The notes: generated from the letters alone by a model not told the origin. Positions 37,808 to 50,773 are shown, counted from the first letter of the stretch. The stretch is 64,000 nucleotides of DNA from Phoebastria nigripes (GCA_035582835.1 JAYKAV010002684.1:731108-795107), one strand, 5' to 3'. Translations and numbers: made by a program.

Positions 37808-40506
37808 CTCAGCTGCTGTTATTTGAATATTGAAATTCTTCTCAGTGGAAGTTTGGTGAAATGGGAAAGCGCCCCAGGGCATTGGTTACGGTGGCGAGAG
37901 AATATGGTAAATCTCTGTATCTCCTGGACTCCTGCAAGTGCTACGTACTGAAAGTCCCTCTGTACGCAGCTGAGCCATGAAGAGCTGAAGTATTTTGTTC
38001 TTTTCAACTGGAACAGCTTCTCCTCCTAGACTGATTAAAATGTCTTGTAATGGATGCTTCGAGCAACCTGATACCGTGACTCAACTGAAATCCAGTCCTG
38101 GATGAACTGGCTGCCCGGAGATCTGCTGCAGAGGCAGTTCTTGATAGGCCTGGTCTGCTGGAGAGCGGAACAATGCTCGCCGCAGCAGAGAGGCAGCCTG
38201 ATTGCACAGGGGACTGCAGGAAATTATGGCAAAGACCAGCTCTGTTTGGAAATAACTGAGTTATTTATGAGTGGGTGGGTGTCTACATACTTTTGTCAAT
38301 AGCAACACCATTCTAGAGAAAGAAAAGTCTATTCTAGCTGTCCTGTGGTGAGGGAGGAGAGAGAGCCTTGCTTACTGTGCAGGGATCTCCTCATCACTTC
38401 CAGGAGGAAGAAAAAGCATCTGAACCCCAATTTTGCTATCAAAGTATTCTGCAAGGCATGGAAGCTCCTACTCAGTTTTAGCCAAAAGCAGAGTGTGAAT
38501 GCTTAGCTGCAGAAATGGGAGAGGAAGCTACTTTAAGGACTATTAACCTAATGCTTTTTGTTTTTCTCAGGCTTTCTTATTGCATCCCCACTAACATGCA
38601 GGAGGGTGTGAATGCGTGTAGCAGCCAGCGTTTCCTGCCACCCGCCAGCTGCCTGTGTCTGTGAATGTTCCCTCTGCAGCCGAGCAGCCCTGGGTCAGAG
38701 CCCAGGCTCAAATCCAGACTCACTGCTTTTGACTCTGCACAAACAAGCTTCTGACAAAAAGGACTCGTGCATCCATCTGGGGAAGAAAAGAGGCAGCACA
38801 AGAGCGTCTGGCTCCAAGTCCAGCTCCTGCTTCATGGATATGAAATGTCCAGGTTGCTGCAAATTCCCTGCTGTATTCAGCCATGCTCAGCGCCGCTCNG
38901 GGTCTGTGCTGCTCCGCTCGGCTCTGCTGCACCAGCCCACTGGAGCAGAGGCAGGGCTCGTGGAAAGATGCTCTGTCAGGCAGAAGCAACACTATCTCAA
39001 CAAAGCGGTGTGTGTGTGAGAAGGTGAATGAAACACAGATGAGAAGGTGAATAAGACCCTGAGGCTCGATGACTCACCTAAGCACCATGGTGCATCCAGA
39101 CTGCTGTACAGCAATACTCAGGCATATGGTGCCAGAGCTGCTCAGGAGCTGGTGTGTGGTCTCAGCCCATCTTAGCCTGAGGGCTGGAGCACTCTGCAGG
39201 GTGAGGATCTGCATACGTCTGGGGGCCCCGTGCAACCCACCCTCTCCCTCCAGCCCCTCTATCCCTTGGGGATAGATCAAACAAAGGGCAGAGCTGAGCA
39301 TCCCGTGGTCCCCAGCCGGGATCCCAGACATAGCGTGGTTTTGAGCTTGCACGGCAGCTCAGCAGACAGCCAGCGATGAAGACAGAGAGCATGGCAGATA
39401 TGGCCTTCAGCTTACGTACGGCTGCTCCGCATCTCGCAGGGCCTGAGCATCGGCACAGCCCAGGGTCAGCAGGTCTGCCGGCTTCCAGCAAAGCCCACGC
39501 AGAAATTCCCAGAGCATTTTTCTATGAGGTATTGCTGGTTGTTTCTCTTCCAATCCCAGCACCCGTGAGCCAAACCCTGCACTTCTCCCTCTGCCAGAAT
39601 CCCTCTGAAACCTGCCTCTCCCAGCAGCTGCAGGGTTGCTCTCCCCCTTCCCAGTCCTCTCGGCCGATGCAGGCACTGCCAGCCAGCCGGCCTCCACGCT
39701 CGGGATCAGGTCCCAGCTGCCAGGAGTTTCCTGGTATTGAGAGGGGCATTGGGGAATTGTTTTCCACGAGCTCCAGCTGCTGTTTAGCAGTGTGCAACAA
39801 CAGCGTGCGAGCCCTCCAGGACTTGGCGGCTCCGCCACAGCCTCCGTGCGCGACAGCCACTTGCCTCTTTGAACCCCATCCATGCTGTGGCAATAACAAT
39901 TGTGCCTTTGTCTCCTTGGTCTGAACGTCTTTATTTCAACTGTCAGCTATCCAGGCAAGAGACGGTCTCCTAGGCCACGGACACACGTTCGTTTTGCAAA
40001 CAGCTGCCGCAGTTTGAGATAATACCCAGCTCCTGCTGTCCCCTTTCCAAGCTGTTGTTGCAGCTTCTGCTGCCCTGTGGAGCTGGTGGACCTGGAGCTG
40101 AGAGCGGTCCCTTCTCTGCTTCGAACCCCACGGTGGGCCTGGTTGACACAGCACAAAAGGTGGGTTGAAATGACAGATCAGATCTTGCCTTATGTGAGTT
40201 TGGGGTGAAATCCCCTAGGAACAGGCCCTGGCCGCAGAGTGAGGTCAGACCAGGCAAGGAGCAGGGCATTAGTGAGTGGAGAGAGCCCCAGTCCCCTGCT
40301 CGCTGCCCCCAGGACCCCGTAGCCCCATGGCCTCTGGTGCAGAGGTTTGCTGCTATCGTGGCTCTTGACAAAAAACAGATTGTGAACGACTCCGATGGNC
40401 CCACCAGCGCAGCAGCCAGCTAAAGGGTCAGCTGTGAGCAGCTGGGAACAGTAATACGTTAAACAGCCTCAGCAGGATCCAAAAGACATCTCTGCACAGC
40501 CACAGT

Positions 40507-40550
40507 GCGTGTGCACGTGCGTGTGCATGTGTGTGTGCGCGTGCACGTAC
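40507..40550. repeat. Alternating purine-pyrimidine (GT/GC)n tract
   Basis: About 44 bp of almost uninterrupted GT, GC and AC dinucleotides (GCGTGTGCACGTGCGTGTGC and onward), a sequence type that favours Z-DNA. Confidence 0.85.
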
Positions 40551-43500
40551 AGCCCGTAGCACAACAAAGCTGTGATCTCAAGCAATGCTTCTGCTGCTAA
40601 TCAGAGAGCGACTTTGTGCAATCATTTAAGCAGATGGTGCTGTAAATGATGGCTCTGCCCTGGTAATCTCTCCTTCCCGAGCTGAGGAACAAGTGGGTCC
40701 TGCTGGTTTCCAACGAGAGAAGACAGAGGTGAGGAGAGAGCCTCCGAGGGTGGGAGGTGAAGCTGGAGAAGGGCTCCCCGCACCCAATCTCTACAGCCAT
40801 ACCCCAGTCGGCTCGAGCTGAGCCTGGCAAGACTCAAGGAAGGTGATGCTGGCCGTGCCCTTGGCATTTCACCAAATGCCTCCCCAGCCCCTGCGCGAGG
40901 CCATCGTGGCGTGTTCTTGCTCTTACCCCCAGAGTGGTGCAGCCAGGGAAGGGCAAGGGCTGACACCAGCTAGATGTGAGCTCCCTGCTGTCGCCAAGTT
41001 TCCTAAAATAATCCTGCAGCGCAGGGTAAGTCACTGTGGGCCACTGCCCCTCCGCTGGCTGTGGATGTTTGTGTAACTGGAGACATGGGGACGGCAAAGC
41101 CAGAGTCCTCCTTCAGAAAGGATGGGCAGCTTGTCATTGAGAATATCTTGGTCTGACCACTGTCCACAGTGGTCTTCAGAGATGGTCTGAAACCTAACCA
41201 GAAAGCTGAGGGGGGCTGCAGTGGGCCTGGGAGTGAGCTTGGAGGTGGGAAATGGGGATTTCTGAATGTGCTAGGGCTGGCGAGGGTGGGGAGGAGGGGA
41301 GATCCTCNACCCATCCGTGGAGAGCACAGGCAGCTCTGGACTCCAGGACCTGTGCGGCGCGTAGTGCCAGATGCACGGAGACTTGGCATGGGGCCTCGGT
41401 CTCTCACCCCCTCTGAGCATTTCTGGTATTTAACCGGCGTGGTGTGGTGCTTTAGGGACGGGTTTCACCCCAGGGGAGAAAGGGACAGTGAGGAGCTCTG
41501 CCGAGCTAAAGCGCCCGTTCCTCCAGCTAGCCAGGCTTGCTTGCACAAGCTGAAGAGGCTGCACTGCTTCCCATTAAAAGATCATTATCTCCCTCTGCAA
41601 TTGTTTGAGAGCTCAGNGGGGTTTCAAGGCACGGGCCCATTTCAGCACAGCCGTTTCCAGCTCAGCCATGATGATGGATGGAGCCAGGACCACCTTTTGG
41701 AGGAAGACCTTCTTGGTGGCGTGACGTCGCCGCACTGCTGCCGAGCCCACCGCTCTGTTTTTTGCAGGTCACACCCTGCCCAAGGGCAGCATCTTCAGGT
41801 TGGTGCAGAAGCTCATTAGCAAGTGCCATGGTGGGCAATGGTCGGTGGCGTATGCACTGTTGAAGGGCTGTTGCAGCTCTGTTTGAATTGAGGCGGTATG
41901 TGGGGCTTCCTTCCGAGTCCTGCCTTGATTTTTGGCCAGGTTTCCCAGGGAAACAAGGCTGAGCAGCGGCTGTGTGCATGGATCTGCCTTGCGCAACAAC
42001 GTTCAAACTTCTTANCCAATTCCAACCACATTTGATGGAGGGGAAAGGAGCAGCTGAGGGGGATGCAGGTCTGTGGGATTGGTGGGGGTGTGACCGGTTG
42101 TTCCCAGTGTGGAGCTTGGGGCACTGCTCCTCCTCCTGCAGCAAAAGGGTAACAGCCAGGACCAAAATCAGCCCCTCCACACCCAAAGCACCAACTCTGC
42201 ACCCAGGAAAGCCCCAAACGCAGCCCCAAATGCATTGTGGTTGCTCTGCATGGGCAGACCCCACATCTGCTGGGACTGTAGAGATGCCCAGAGAGTTCCC
42301 GTGAGCGCAGGGGTGCCCCATGGAGCTCACCACATGCCGAACTGGTTAACTTGGTGGTGGGAGATAGGTTTGAATCCTTCATCATGCTGCTGCCTCCCAA
42401 AGCATGGCTCTGCTCTTTAACCTGCGTGAGAAGGGCTGCAGCGGGTGGTGGCTGGAGTTGGAGACCTGTGTGGGCCCAGCTCCTGCCCTTGCGCCGTGCT
42501 GATGGGACTGCCCCCGCCCTGGGGAGGAGGAAGCAGAGGCAAAGCAGGGCTGAACCAGGGACGAACCGCAGCAGCGCTGGCACCTTCTAATTACAGCGTT
42601 GCTCAGTGTCATGCATGGCCAGGATTGCAGCGCTGCCGCGGTGCTGCTGGATCACCCCTCATTAGCACGCAGCCCCGGGGCTGTTCCCAGGGCACACCCA
42701 CGAACCCTGTGCTCCCACCACACTGCTGCCCTCTCCCAGGGCACAAGACCCTCAAGACGGACCACGGCGTGGCCATCTCCCGGCACATGGAGCCTGTTCC
42801 CAGAAAGGGGCTGCAGCTCCTTGGGGAGCCGCTGCGCAGCATCAAGCCACAGCAGCTGATCCATGCTGGGCGGCGCGGAGGCCTGACGCCGTGTGGGTCG
42901 CCCTGTGAGGCTGCTGCCAGCATCCCCCCAGGTGCCAGCCATGCTTCCCGACCCACCACCAGCGCCAGGGTTTGCTTGTGCTGAGCTGTGGCACATGGGG
43001 AGGTCCCTGCCCAGTGCAGGAAACCCGGTTAGGGGGTGGCGGGGATGAGCACCGTGGAGCCAGGGTTGCACCTTCATGTGGCACCTGGCAGTTGTTTGAA
43101 GAGGCTTGTGCAACCGCTGCGGTGTTGTTTGTAGGCGCTAATCTCATCACCGCAGAGTAGCCGCTGTCTCCTTCCCCGCCCTGCTTAATTCCTTCGGTGG
43201 AGACACCTGGGATCTGGCCACAGGGCTTCTCCACTGGCACACACATCCCAGTGGGGACCGACCTTCCTGTCCCACCAAATGTGATGGCAAAAGTCACCCC
43301 ACACAGCCATCCACCAAGGTGGAGTGAAAGCTGCAGTGTGGTTTCACCCCAGCTCCGGACAGGATTTCCTTCTCTGGCCCCTCTCCTCTGGCTGAGCCTC
43401 ACCGTGGTTCCCTGCCCTCCCCGGGACCCCTGAGTCACCATCGGGGACCCTCCTGCTTGCGTGGCCCTGTGGTGGCAGGGCCGTGTGGGGTTGGGGCCAT

Positions 43501-45740
43501 GTCTCGCCTGGCTCAGGGATGTGACACAGCCCACAGTCTCGGGGATTTCCCGCACAGAGCAAAAGAGAAAGAAGGAAAGGGCACTTGGCCGCGTTCCTCT
43601 TGGCCTCCTTCCACTTTCCTCTTTTGATGTTATTCTCCCTTTTTATGGCTCCTTGCTTGAGCCTTAAGCCCCAGCAAACATCACTGGAGAGTTCATCCAA
43701 CAGAAACAAACGGGGATGTGTGTTCTGCGGGTGAAAAGCAGCAACCCCCCCCCCGGGGCCAGCATGTCCTGTCTGTGGCCACTGGGGCTGTGCCCCCTCA
43801 AAAGCAGATAAAACCCCCAAAGGCAGACCCGCACTGGCCCGAGTGGCCGAGCCACGGGCATCTCGGTGACATCCCTTCTCCAAAGGTGCCTGAGGCTCTG
43901 TGGCATCTTGAAACGCTTGTGAGGGCAGCCCCGTTGCAAGAGGTGAAGCCAAGGGGTGAAGCCTGGATGGGACTCGGAGGTGCCTCCGGGGCCGCCTCCC
44001 CCTGTGCACGTCTGCCCTTCCTCCCCGCCTGCCCACCCACTGTGGGGAAAGCATTTTGGGCGAGGAAGACCCCGGTGGTGCAGACCCCTGCCCGCTCGCT
44101 TCTGCTGCCTCGCACCCCTCAGGCAGCAGCCGAGGGCAGCCAGTGCCTGGGGACTGGCGCCAGTAGCATGGGGTTGATAGAGTGACAGGTCTGATGGCAC
44201 TGGTGGTTTCCAGGAATAGTCTGGGCATCGCCTGCGATGCAGCAAAAATAAATTTCCCAGGTGCTGCTGCAAGGGAGGAGGGAGGGGTGGGGAGGAGGCA
44301 GATGGCGGCACCTGGGGAGCGGCAGCTGCCCCCCCCAACAACTGTCCCCCCACAGCCCTTTCCAGGTGGCAGCAGTGTCATTTGCGTCCCACACTCGCAG
44401 CTCCACGGCTTCTCGGGGACAATTACGCCCTGACCGTCGCTGCTGCCTCGGCAGCAGGAGGAAGAGGATTTGTCACTCCCGACTTGATGGGATCACAAGC
44501 GTTTTGGCAAAGCCGCCCACCGGTGGGTTTCTCCGCTCTGCGACGCCCTGGCAGGGGAAACGGTCCTGCCAGGGTGGTGCGGGAGGAGGCTGCGGAGGAC
44601 AGGGATGCTCCTGCGCATGGTGAGGGTGGACGGGGCCCTTTCAGGCTTGGGGCGTCCCTTGTGCTGCTGGCGAAGGGCAGCCATGCCCTGTGCGCACTGG
44701 GCGATGTCCCTGCCCAAGGGGCACGCGGTGCCTGGCTGCTGCCCACCCCCAGGACTGAGCTGGATGGCCCCAGCCGGTGCCTAAATCTGCCCTCTCGATA
44801 GAGCTCCTCGGGCAGATGAATGCACTGGATTTAATCTAGATGCACATTCCTCATCCAACACAATCTCGTTTTGGCCAGTTTAATCTGTTTCTGCGTGACT
44901 TGCAGGGCCTGTTCCCACGGCAGGAGGAAGGACTGGGGCACCGCAGTCCCGCACGACCAGGACAGCCGTGAACCGCAGGCATGAGTGAGCCGTGGCCAGG
45001 GCCTCCATCAGCCAGGGCATCGCACCCACCCGGCCGCTGGGTCCCCTGGGTCCCCCTCGCCTGCATGGGTGACAGCAGAGGGTTTCCACCTGTCCCCAGG
45101 GTCTGGGTGACACTGGCCGTGTCTCACCTCCACGTGATAAAAGAGAGCAAATTGCACCGGAGCAAAGTGAAGTGCCAGGTGAGCACCACAGGGCCAAGCC
45201 CAGCGCCCATCTGCTCCCTAACCCTGGGGGTCTGCAGCCCATGGGCACATGGGGAGGGCTGGGGCAGGGCTGGGGGCATCCCATCCTGGCCGTGGCACAG
45301 AGGGAAGTGCGTAGCATCGACCAAGAGCAGGCAGCACCAGGAGAGCGCAGCATCGGCTCTGTGCATCTAAAATAAGACATGGGGCAGAGCTGGGGCTGCC
45401 GACCGAGAGCTGCGGGGGCCAAGTGGAGCTGGGAGCGAGAGCTGCAGGGGGGCGACAGCAGCCGCTGGGCTGGCGCAGCCCCCGGTCCCAGCGGGGAAGA
45501 GAACGGGGCACCGCTGGGGGAAAACCCGTCATTTCTTAACGCTGAGCAGACGGTCTGTGCCGCCTGCCCAGGACCCCCGGCATGCTGCTGCCTGCTGAGC
45601 GCCGCCGCGCAGGTTGGCAGCTGATTCATCAGCCCAGAGCAGCCTTAAAAGGCAGCAGCCACCCGGGGCCCTTGGCTCTGGCATGGGCCCCTGAAGAGCA
45701 CAGAGGGACCCAGTGGCTCCCGGCACTGATGGCGCAGAGC

Positions 45741-45767
45741 CGTGCCCGTGCCCGTGCCCGTGCCCGG
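45741..45767. repeat. (CGTGCC)n hexamer array
   Basis: Four tandem CGTGCC units and part of a fifth. They give false low-complexity peptides rich in RA or HG in overlapping frames. Confidence 0.9.
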
Positions 45768-46600
45768 ACCCAGTGGGGAGGTGCAGGGGTGCTCCCGGCG
45801 AGAGCCCCAGTGCTGGTGCATCGTGGCAGCCGTACCCAATGCCCCATCCCCTGGGGCTGCGGTGCTGTGCCAACCCAACCTCCTGCACGCCTTCCCCATC
45901 GGCACGGGGACACAGCCATGCTGCAGCTGCTGCCAGGCCAAGGGCTGGCACCAGCACGGGGAGTTTTCTCCAGCCTGCCTGAAGCTTGGCTCGACAGCAG
46001 GAGATTAGCTTCATTTCCAGCTCTGCCTGGATTTGGTGACCTCTAACAAGGACCTTCCACCCTCTGCCCTGGCTGGCAGCCTCCGCTCCTAGCTCCCGGC
46101 GAAGGGAAGGCAACAGGCCCCGCTCCCCGGGGCAGAGCCATCCTGTTTATCAGTTACTGGGGAAGTAGAGGCACTGGTGCAGAGCCGGGAGCTGGGACTG
46201 TCCCCTTGCCCTCCCCGACACCTGCCCTGGTGACGGGGTGTAACTGTGCCCGAAGCAGAACAGGGACCACAGGGCTTTTGATAAGGGACTGGGCAATGGC
46301 AGGATGTCCCCGCGGAGCCACGGTGGACCAAAGGGAAGGCAGGTGGGCCATGACACAGCAGGGTCACCCCATGCAGGAGAGGGCTTACAAGGCACTGGGT
46401 TGTGCCGCAGCCCCAGGAACAGCCCCGTAGGAGCAGCCGCTGCCCGGCTCCAGTTCAAAGGAAACCCAAATGGCAGCCCGGCCAAATCCTGGTACCAACG
46501 ATTCCAGGAATTAGGCTGCGCTGCCACCCATGCACCAGCTCTCCAGGGGACATCTTAGTCACACTTGTCACTAAAAGCCATTGCCAAGATGAGAAGCCAA

Positions 46601-48309
46601 TGGTTTTCTTAACAAAGCAGCTTCTGCTCAGCAAAGCCACATGAATCTCCTTCAAAAAGCATTGCCCGCGAGGTACAGCTGAGATTTTCATGAGGTGACT
46701 CCTTCTGTTGCTTCTCCCTACCAAACCCCCCAGCTCTGGGGAGACGGCGCTCTCCCAGCCGCTGCCCTGAAACACGTCCAGCATCGCCACTTGCAAACTA
46801 GCAGGAGCAGGCTTGGTTTATTAGCAAATTTTAGCTCATCATTTGAACCCCTCTGCCTCAATCCAAGCCAGTAGCACTCAGGCCCTCACAAAGCATCCTC
46901 CTTTGCCCTTTCACCACGCTGGGTGCCAGGCAGCGTTATCGCACACTCTATGTTCCTGCCACAAGCTGAGATAATTCCTCCTGGCCTGGCAGAGCCTCAG
47001 GTGGGGGCACTTTCACGTGACAAATAACTACAGAAAATTGCAAGGTTGGGTTTCATAGCAGCCGGGCTGCCACGCACAGGGAAAGGAGTGCAGCCGCCTG
47101 CCAGGAAAGCTGCCTTCAGTGGCAGGAGCAGAGATGCAGGAACAGGCTCTGAGAGGCCAGGGAATGGCCATCGCACAGCCCTCCTGGCCAAAGAAAATAG
47201 TGAAGGCAGAAAGGCAAAGACAGAAGGTTTGTTTGAAAAGTTGCAAAAGGATTTCAAACCAGGGAATTGCTCAGTGTCACAGTTGTAGCTAAAAATGCCT
47301 CTTCACGAGGCAGTGGCTGAAAAGCCGCAGTGAGGCAGCGTTGGAGGGATGTCCGACACCCACTTCTGAGTCCCCTTGGGCCCCCATTGAAGGAGCTGCT
47401 GGCACATCCAGGGCAGCTGGCCCTTTGCAGCTTGCCTTTCTACTAGCCACAAATGTTGCAAGATAAAAAGATAGCACAAGTGTCCTTTTAGGCCACAAAA
47501 GGTAAAGCAATATGAAAGAAAACACTAAGCTTTGCGGCGTTCAGGAGCTCGTGGTAGAAGCTGATGAAGCTGTAAGCTGCTTTCAACATCAGTTTTAAGG
47601 ATGACAGATGGAGGCAAGAAAAAAAACCCCACCCAGTTCTCTGCTTTAGCCTCCAGTGGATTTGAAGTCACATTGCTGTATTTTAAGTGAAGCTTTTAAT
47701 GCTGACCCCATTGTTGGCCACCTGCTCTTCATCCCCACGCTTTCTGCTGAAGCTATTGACATCCTTAACAAAACAACCCTCTCAGGTGCTCCACTGGGAA
47801 AGCGTCCAGCACAAACAAGGAACTTCATCCAAAAGTGAGCTGCAACTCTCCGCAGTGTAGACGGTACGATGGAAATACACTGCTTTGAAATACAGCTGGC
47901 TGCAGCCCAGGTATTCCCAAGTCACGGGGGTGATTACAGACCCAAGTCCCCATCAGCCTGGAAACAGCTGGGGCTGAACTGGGCTTTCCCAGCTCTGTCC
48001 ACCCCTGCCAGGGTCCCGGGCCTCCGCACGAGGCCGTGAGCGGTTCTCACCCAGCCGCAGGCACACAAATACCATGCAGCTCTGCCAGCCAGGCCAGAAA
48101 ACCATCCTTCCTCCAACTGGTCCAATTCCTGGAGCTTACAGGAAAGCGACGTGCTATTTTTCATCATTTAAAGTTATCCCAGAAGCAACGAGCAAAGAAC
48201 ACCAAGACAGGAAAAACAGTGATTGCCAAGGTGGGTTTCTTTTCAAGCTGTGGTGTGTGATGCCGAGCAGTTCACCAGCGCACCTTCTACTGCAAGACGA
48301 GTTAGACAA
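46601..48309. other. Intergenic DNA downstream of CDC25A
   Basis: Lower GC than the block to its left. It contains a second minus-strand AATAAA (TTTATT on the plus strand near 46816) that could serve a longer CDC25A transcript. No exon was seen. Frames at 47646-47838 overlap on both strands without known similarity. Confidence 0.55.
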
Positions 48310-48329
48310 ACCATTTCGCTTTTAAGTAC

Positions 48330-48335
48330 TTTATT
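48330..48335 (-). promoter_or_regulatory. CDC25A: AATAAA poly(A) signal of CDC25A
   Basis: Plus-strand TTTATT reads AATAAA on the minus strand. GU-rich sequence (GGTTTGTC, then GGTGCGCTGGTG) follows downstream on the minus strand, as expected of a cleavage site near 48305-48320. Confidence 0.6.
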
Positions 48336-49560
48336 CTCTTAGCCTGCAGTTGTCTATTACAGCTGCAGGCTGATATGGTACAGATCCTGCGTAGAAACAC
48401 ACATCTCGCAGCCTTCTCCTTCACACCCCCAGGACTCTTAATAAAACACAGCACACACTGAACTAGGTGGGGTGTAAAGCAAGGGGTCGCATTTCCATCT
48501 CTACAGGGTTACAGGCATATCTAATCCCTCAAAGCGCACACTGTGGCTCGCGTCCCCCGATACTGCNGGGCCACAGAGAGCCGCAACGCCCACAACACAT
48601 TCCGTTTCCTGAATATCAGGAAGTTTGGGATAATGAGCTGATTTAGGGGCATTGGCAGGAAGTGCAACTGTAAAGCCACGGATTGCTATAATGGTTTTGC
48701 TCCAGATGAGTGACCTCAGAAAAGAGCATTGCGACTCCATCAAGTCTCCATCTGCTTTTTTTGAAGGCGGCTGGTGAGTTAAACTTTCACATAGAGCAGA
48801 CTATTTGTTTACAAATTTGTACCGAGACATCTTGCCTGACAGTTGTATTGCCAAACTGATTATTTACCACTTAGGCTTGGCGCAATGGGTCTTGTGCCAA
48901 AAAGCAGTTTGGGTCGATCACGTTGCTGCCCATGTCGCAGGCAGCCGGCCTTCCCCGCTGACTCACCGGCACGTGATCTCCTCCCACTGCGCAGCTCTCC
49001 CGGGCACCTCACCGGCTCCCTCCAGGAGCTCAAACCTTCCAGGTGAGATGATGGGTAATTGCCATTTCTGATTTAGCATTTCATCATCTTCCCATTCAAG
49101 GTATTCAGCTTTGAGGGAAGGCAGCAAAATCTGATTTTTTTTTTTTTTTTTTAAAATGAGAAAGAGTTCAAAGTTTATCCTTTCAGTTCTCAAGAGAATT
49201 AACAGCAGGTTTTAAGAAACAGTTTTAAAAATATCAAGTTAAAATTCCACATAAGGCACCTCCATTTCAGAATTTTTTTGACACAGATACAAGGGCACAC
49301 AAGAATAGCTCACACAGAGCAAGCCAAGCCGTGCGAAGCGTGGATTTCTGCTGAAGTGAGAGCCGAGAGTTTCCAGGACGCGTGGCTGGTCCCAGGCTGC
49401 CCGCCCGGCCTCGGGAGCACGTTTCACCAAGATGTTTGTGTGTCAGGAAGATGAGTTACAGCGATCATCACAGCGTTGCTGCGGCAAGCAGCTGGCCTTA
49501 CCCTGAAATCACTGGGCTACTGTAAGGTTCATTAGTTGGNTCTTACGTGACACCAAAAAT

Positions 49561-49568
49561 TAGCAGCA
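49561..49568 (-). promoter_or_regulatory. CDC25A: miR-15/16-family 8-mer site in the CDC25A 3' UTR
   Basis: The minus strand reads TGCTGCTA, a perfect 8-mer match to the miR-15/16/195 seed. Two 7-mer TGCTGCT matches follow at 49769-49763 and 49877-49871. CDC25A is an established miR-16 family target in human cells. Whether these sites work here is inference. Confidence 0.5.
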
Positions 49569-50375
49569 AAGCAGCTTTAGGACTGGCACTGTTGTGCCAC
49601 GGAACCACGCATTCTGCTTTAGCTGGGCAATTTGTAGGGCTTGGCCATAGGGTACAACACCGGCCGAGGAAGTTCCTCTTCCTTCAAGAATTGAGTGTAG
49701 TTCCTGCCTTTCCTGGCAGAAGGCACTTCTGCTGCTGGAGAAGTGGCCAAAGTCAAACCCACAGCAGCAGAGGCCATTTCAGAATGGCTCCCAGGATCAT
49801 CAGCGCGATTCCTCACAGCNGGGCTGTTTTCTGGCCACATTTCACAACAACAACATGCAGCCTTGGAGGGAGCAGCAACAGTAAATTGCTGCTGTTGAGA
49901 ATCCTGGTAACAGCTTTGCCACCTGGTANTTCTGGGATCACCTGAGCCAGCCTCTTTCTGAATTACCCTCAGTTCCCAGAAGTTCTCCCTACTTTGAAAC
50001 ACCAACTGCTCTAGAACTAAAGCAGCTGCTAAATTCAAATTACTATGAAATGAAGCAATCTAGATTAAGTAAAGGAGGTGAACATGATATCTACGTACAA
50101 TAAGCAATTTCCCCTTAGACTTTCTTGAAGAGGCTTCCCACAGCAGAACACAGGAGTTCAGCGAGGTGGGACCTCTAGCTGTAATGAACTATTTCCCGTT
50201 TTACTTCACCACGACGCATTATGCTACCAAAATACAGAATCAAAGCTGCAGCTGAGAAAAAGAATTAAACCCCCCTCCCCCATCTCAACAGCAGGCTGCC
50301 CTTTAGCAGAAACAAAGTTTGAGTACAATCCAGATGATTCAACTGCAGCAGTATTAGCTTCATTTGACTGTATTT

Positions 50376-50405
50376 AAATAAAATAAAGCATTTAAAAAAA
50401 AAAAA
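50376..50405 (-). promoter_or_regulatory. CDC25A: U-rich and AU-rich element in the CDC25A 3' UTR
   Basis: The minus strand has a run of at least a dozen T followed by AAATGCTTTATTTTATTTAA. This resembles an AU-rich element that binds mRNA-stability factors, about 370 bases past the stop codon. Read on the plus strand the same tract looks like AATAAA followed by a poly(A) run, so a small retroposed insertion is an alternative. Confidence 0.4.
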
Positions 50406-50773
50406 NAACAGGCACTAAAATACCCTCACTGCTTACACCACGTACCAGCCGAGCCCCATGTAGATGGCACACGACAGCCTCTCCCCACCCCTCCCTGGGC
50501 AGACTGTTGGGCAGTTTGTGGATGTCACAGAACACAAGAAGCCATTTCCCCGAAGCAGCGTAACAAGAGTATTCAGAAGAGTCAGCTCCCAGCCAGCATC
50601 CAGGTTGCTCTGTTCAAGCCTGCGGCCGCAAGTTCCACGGTGTTCCCGGTTAGATAACAGACGAGGAGAGAGCCGGTACCTGACAACCCCAAGCAAGGAA
50701 CAGGCACGTCTCCCTCCCGCTGCAGCCTCCCCCCCTCCCACGACAGGCAGTCTTTGCTTGTTCAGTTCAGCCC

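Larger units (their letters stand above)
25291..38600. other. Intergenic DNA, no gene seen
   Basis: No exon, RNA gene or recognisable transposon. Notable items are a T10-G9 block at about 28221-28239, a short poly-A run near 28915-28926, an 11-bp inverted repeat at 33677-33700, a T-rich tract at about 36115-36140 and a duplicated palindrome at 37766-37807. Open frames around 35400-36000 overlap on both strands and look non-coding. Confidence 0.6.
38600..46600. other. GC-rich intergenic block with many overlapping open frames
   Basis: About 8 kb of higher GC in which long frames overlap on both strands, up to 345 codons at 43344-44381 on the minus strand. None has a recognisable domain, a consistent exon structure or a conserved-looking motif. 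The frames are best explained by the lack of stop codons in GC-rich DNA. A long non-coding RNA or a fast-evolving gene is not excluded. Confidence 0.55.
48310..50773 (-). other. CDC25A: Probable CDC25A 3' untranslated region
   Basis: About 2.4 kb between the CDC25A stop codon and the first AATAAA on the minus strand. I see no other AATAAA on this strand between the stop and 48335. The length is in the range expected for vertebrate CDC25A. It contains a U-rich and AU-rich stretch, an 18-base T run on the plus strand at 49135-49152 that could cause internal priming, and three miR-15/16 seed matches. The exact end is inferred. Confidence 0.65.

Noticed and set aside
43344..44381. 345-codon minus-strand open frame
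   Set aside because: It overlaps other long frames on both strands, has low-complexity proline, glycine and arginine composition, and shows no domain or splice structure. Best explained by GC-rich DNA.
50376..50406. Plus-strand AATAAA followed by a poly-A run, suggesting a processed pseudogene
   Set aside because: No coding remnant or target-site duplication was seen upstream, and the tract is equally well explained as a U-rich and AU-rich element of the CDC25A 3' UTR.
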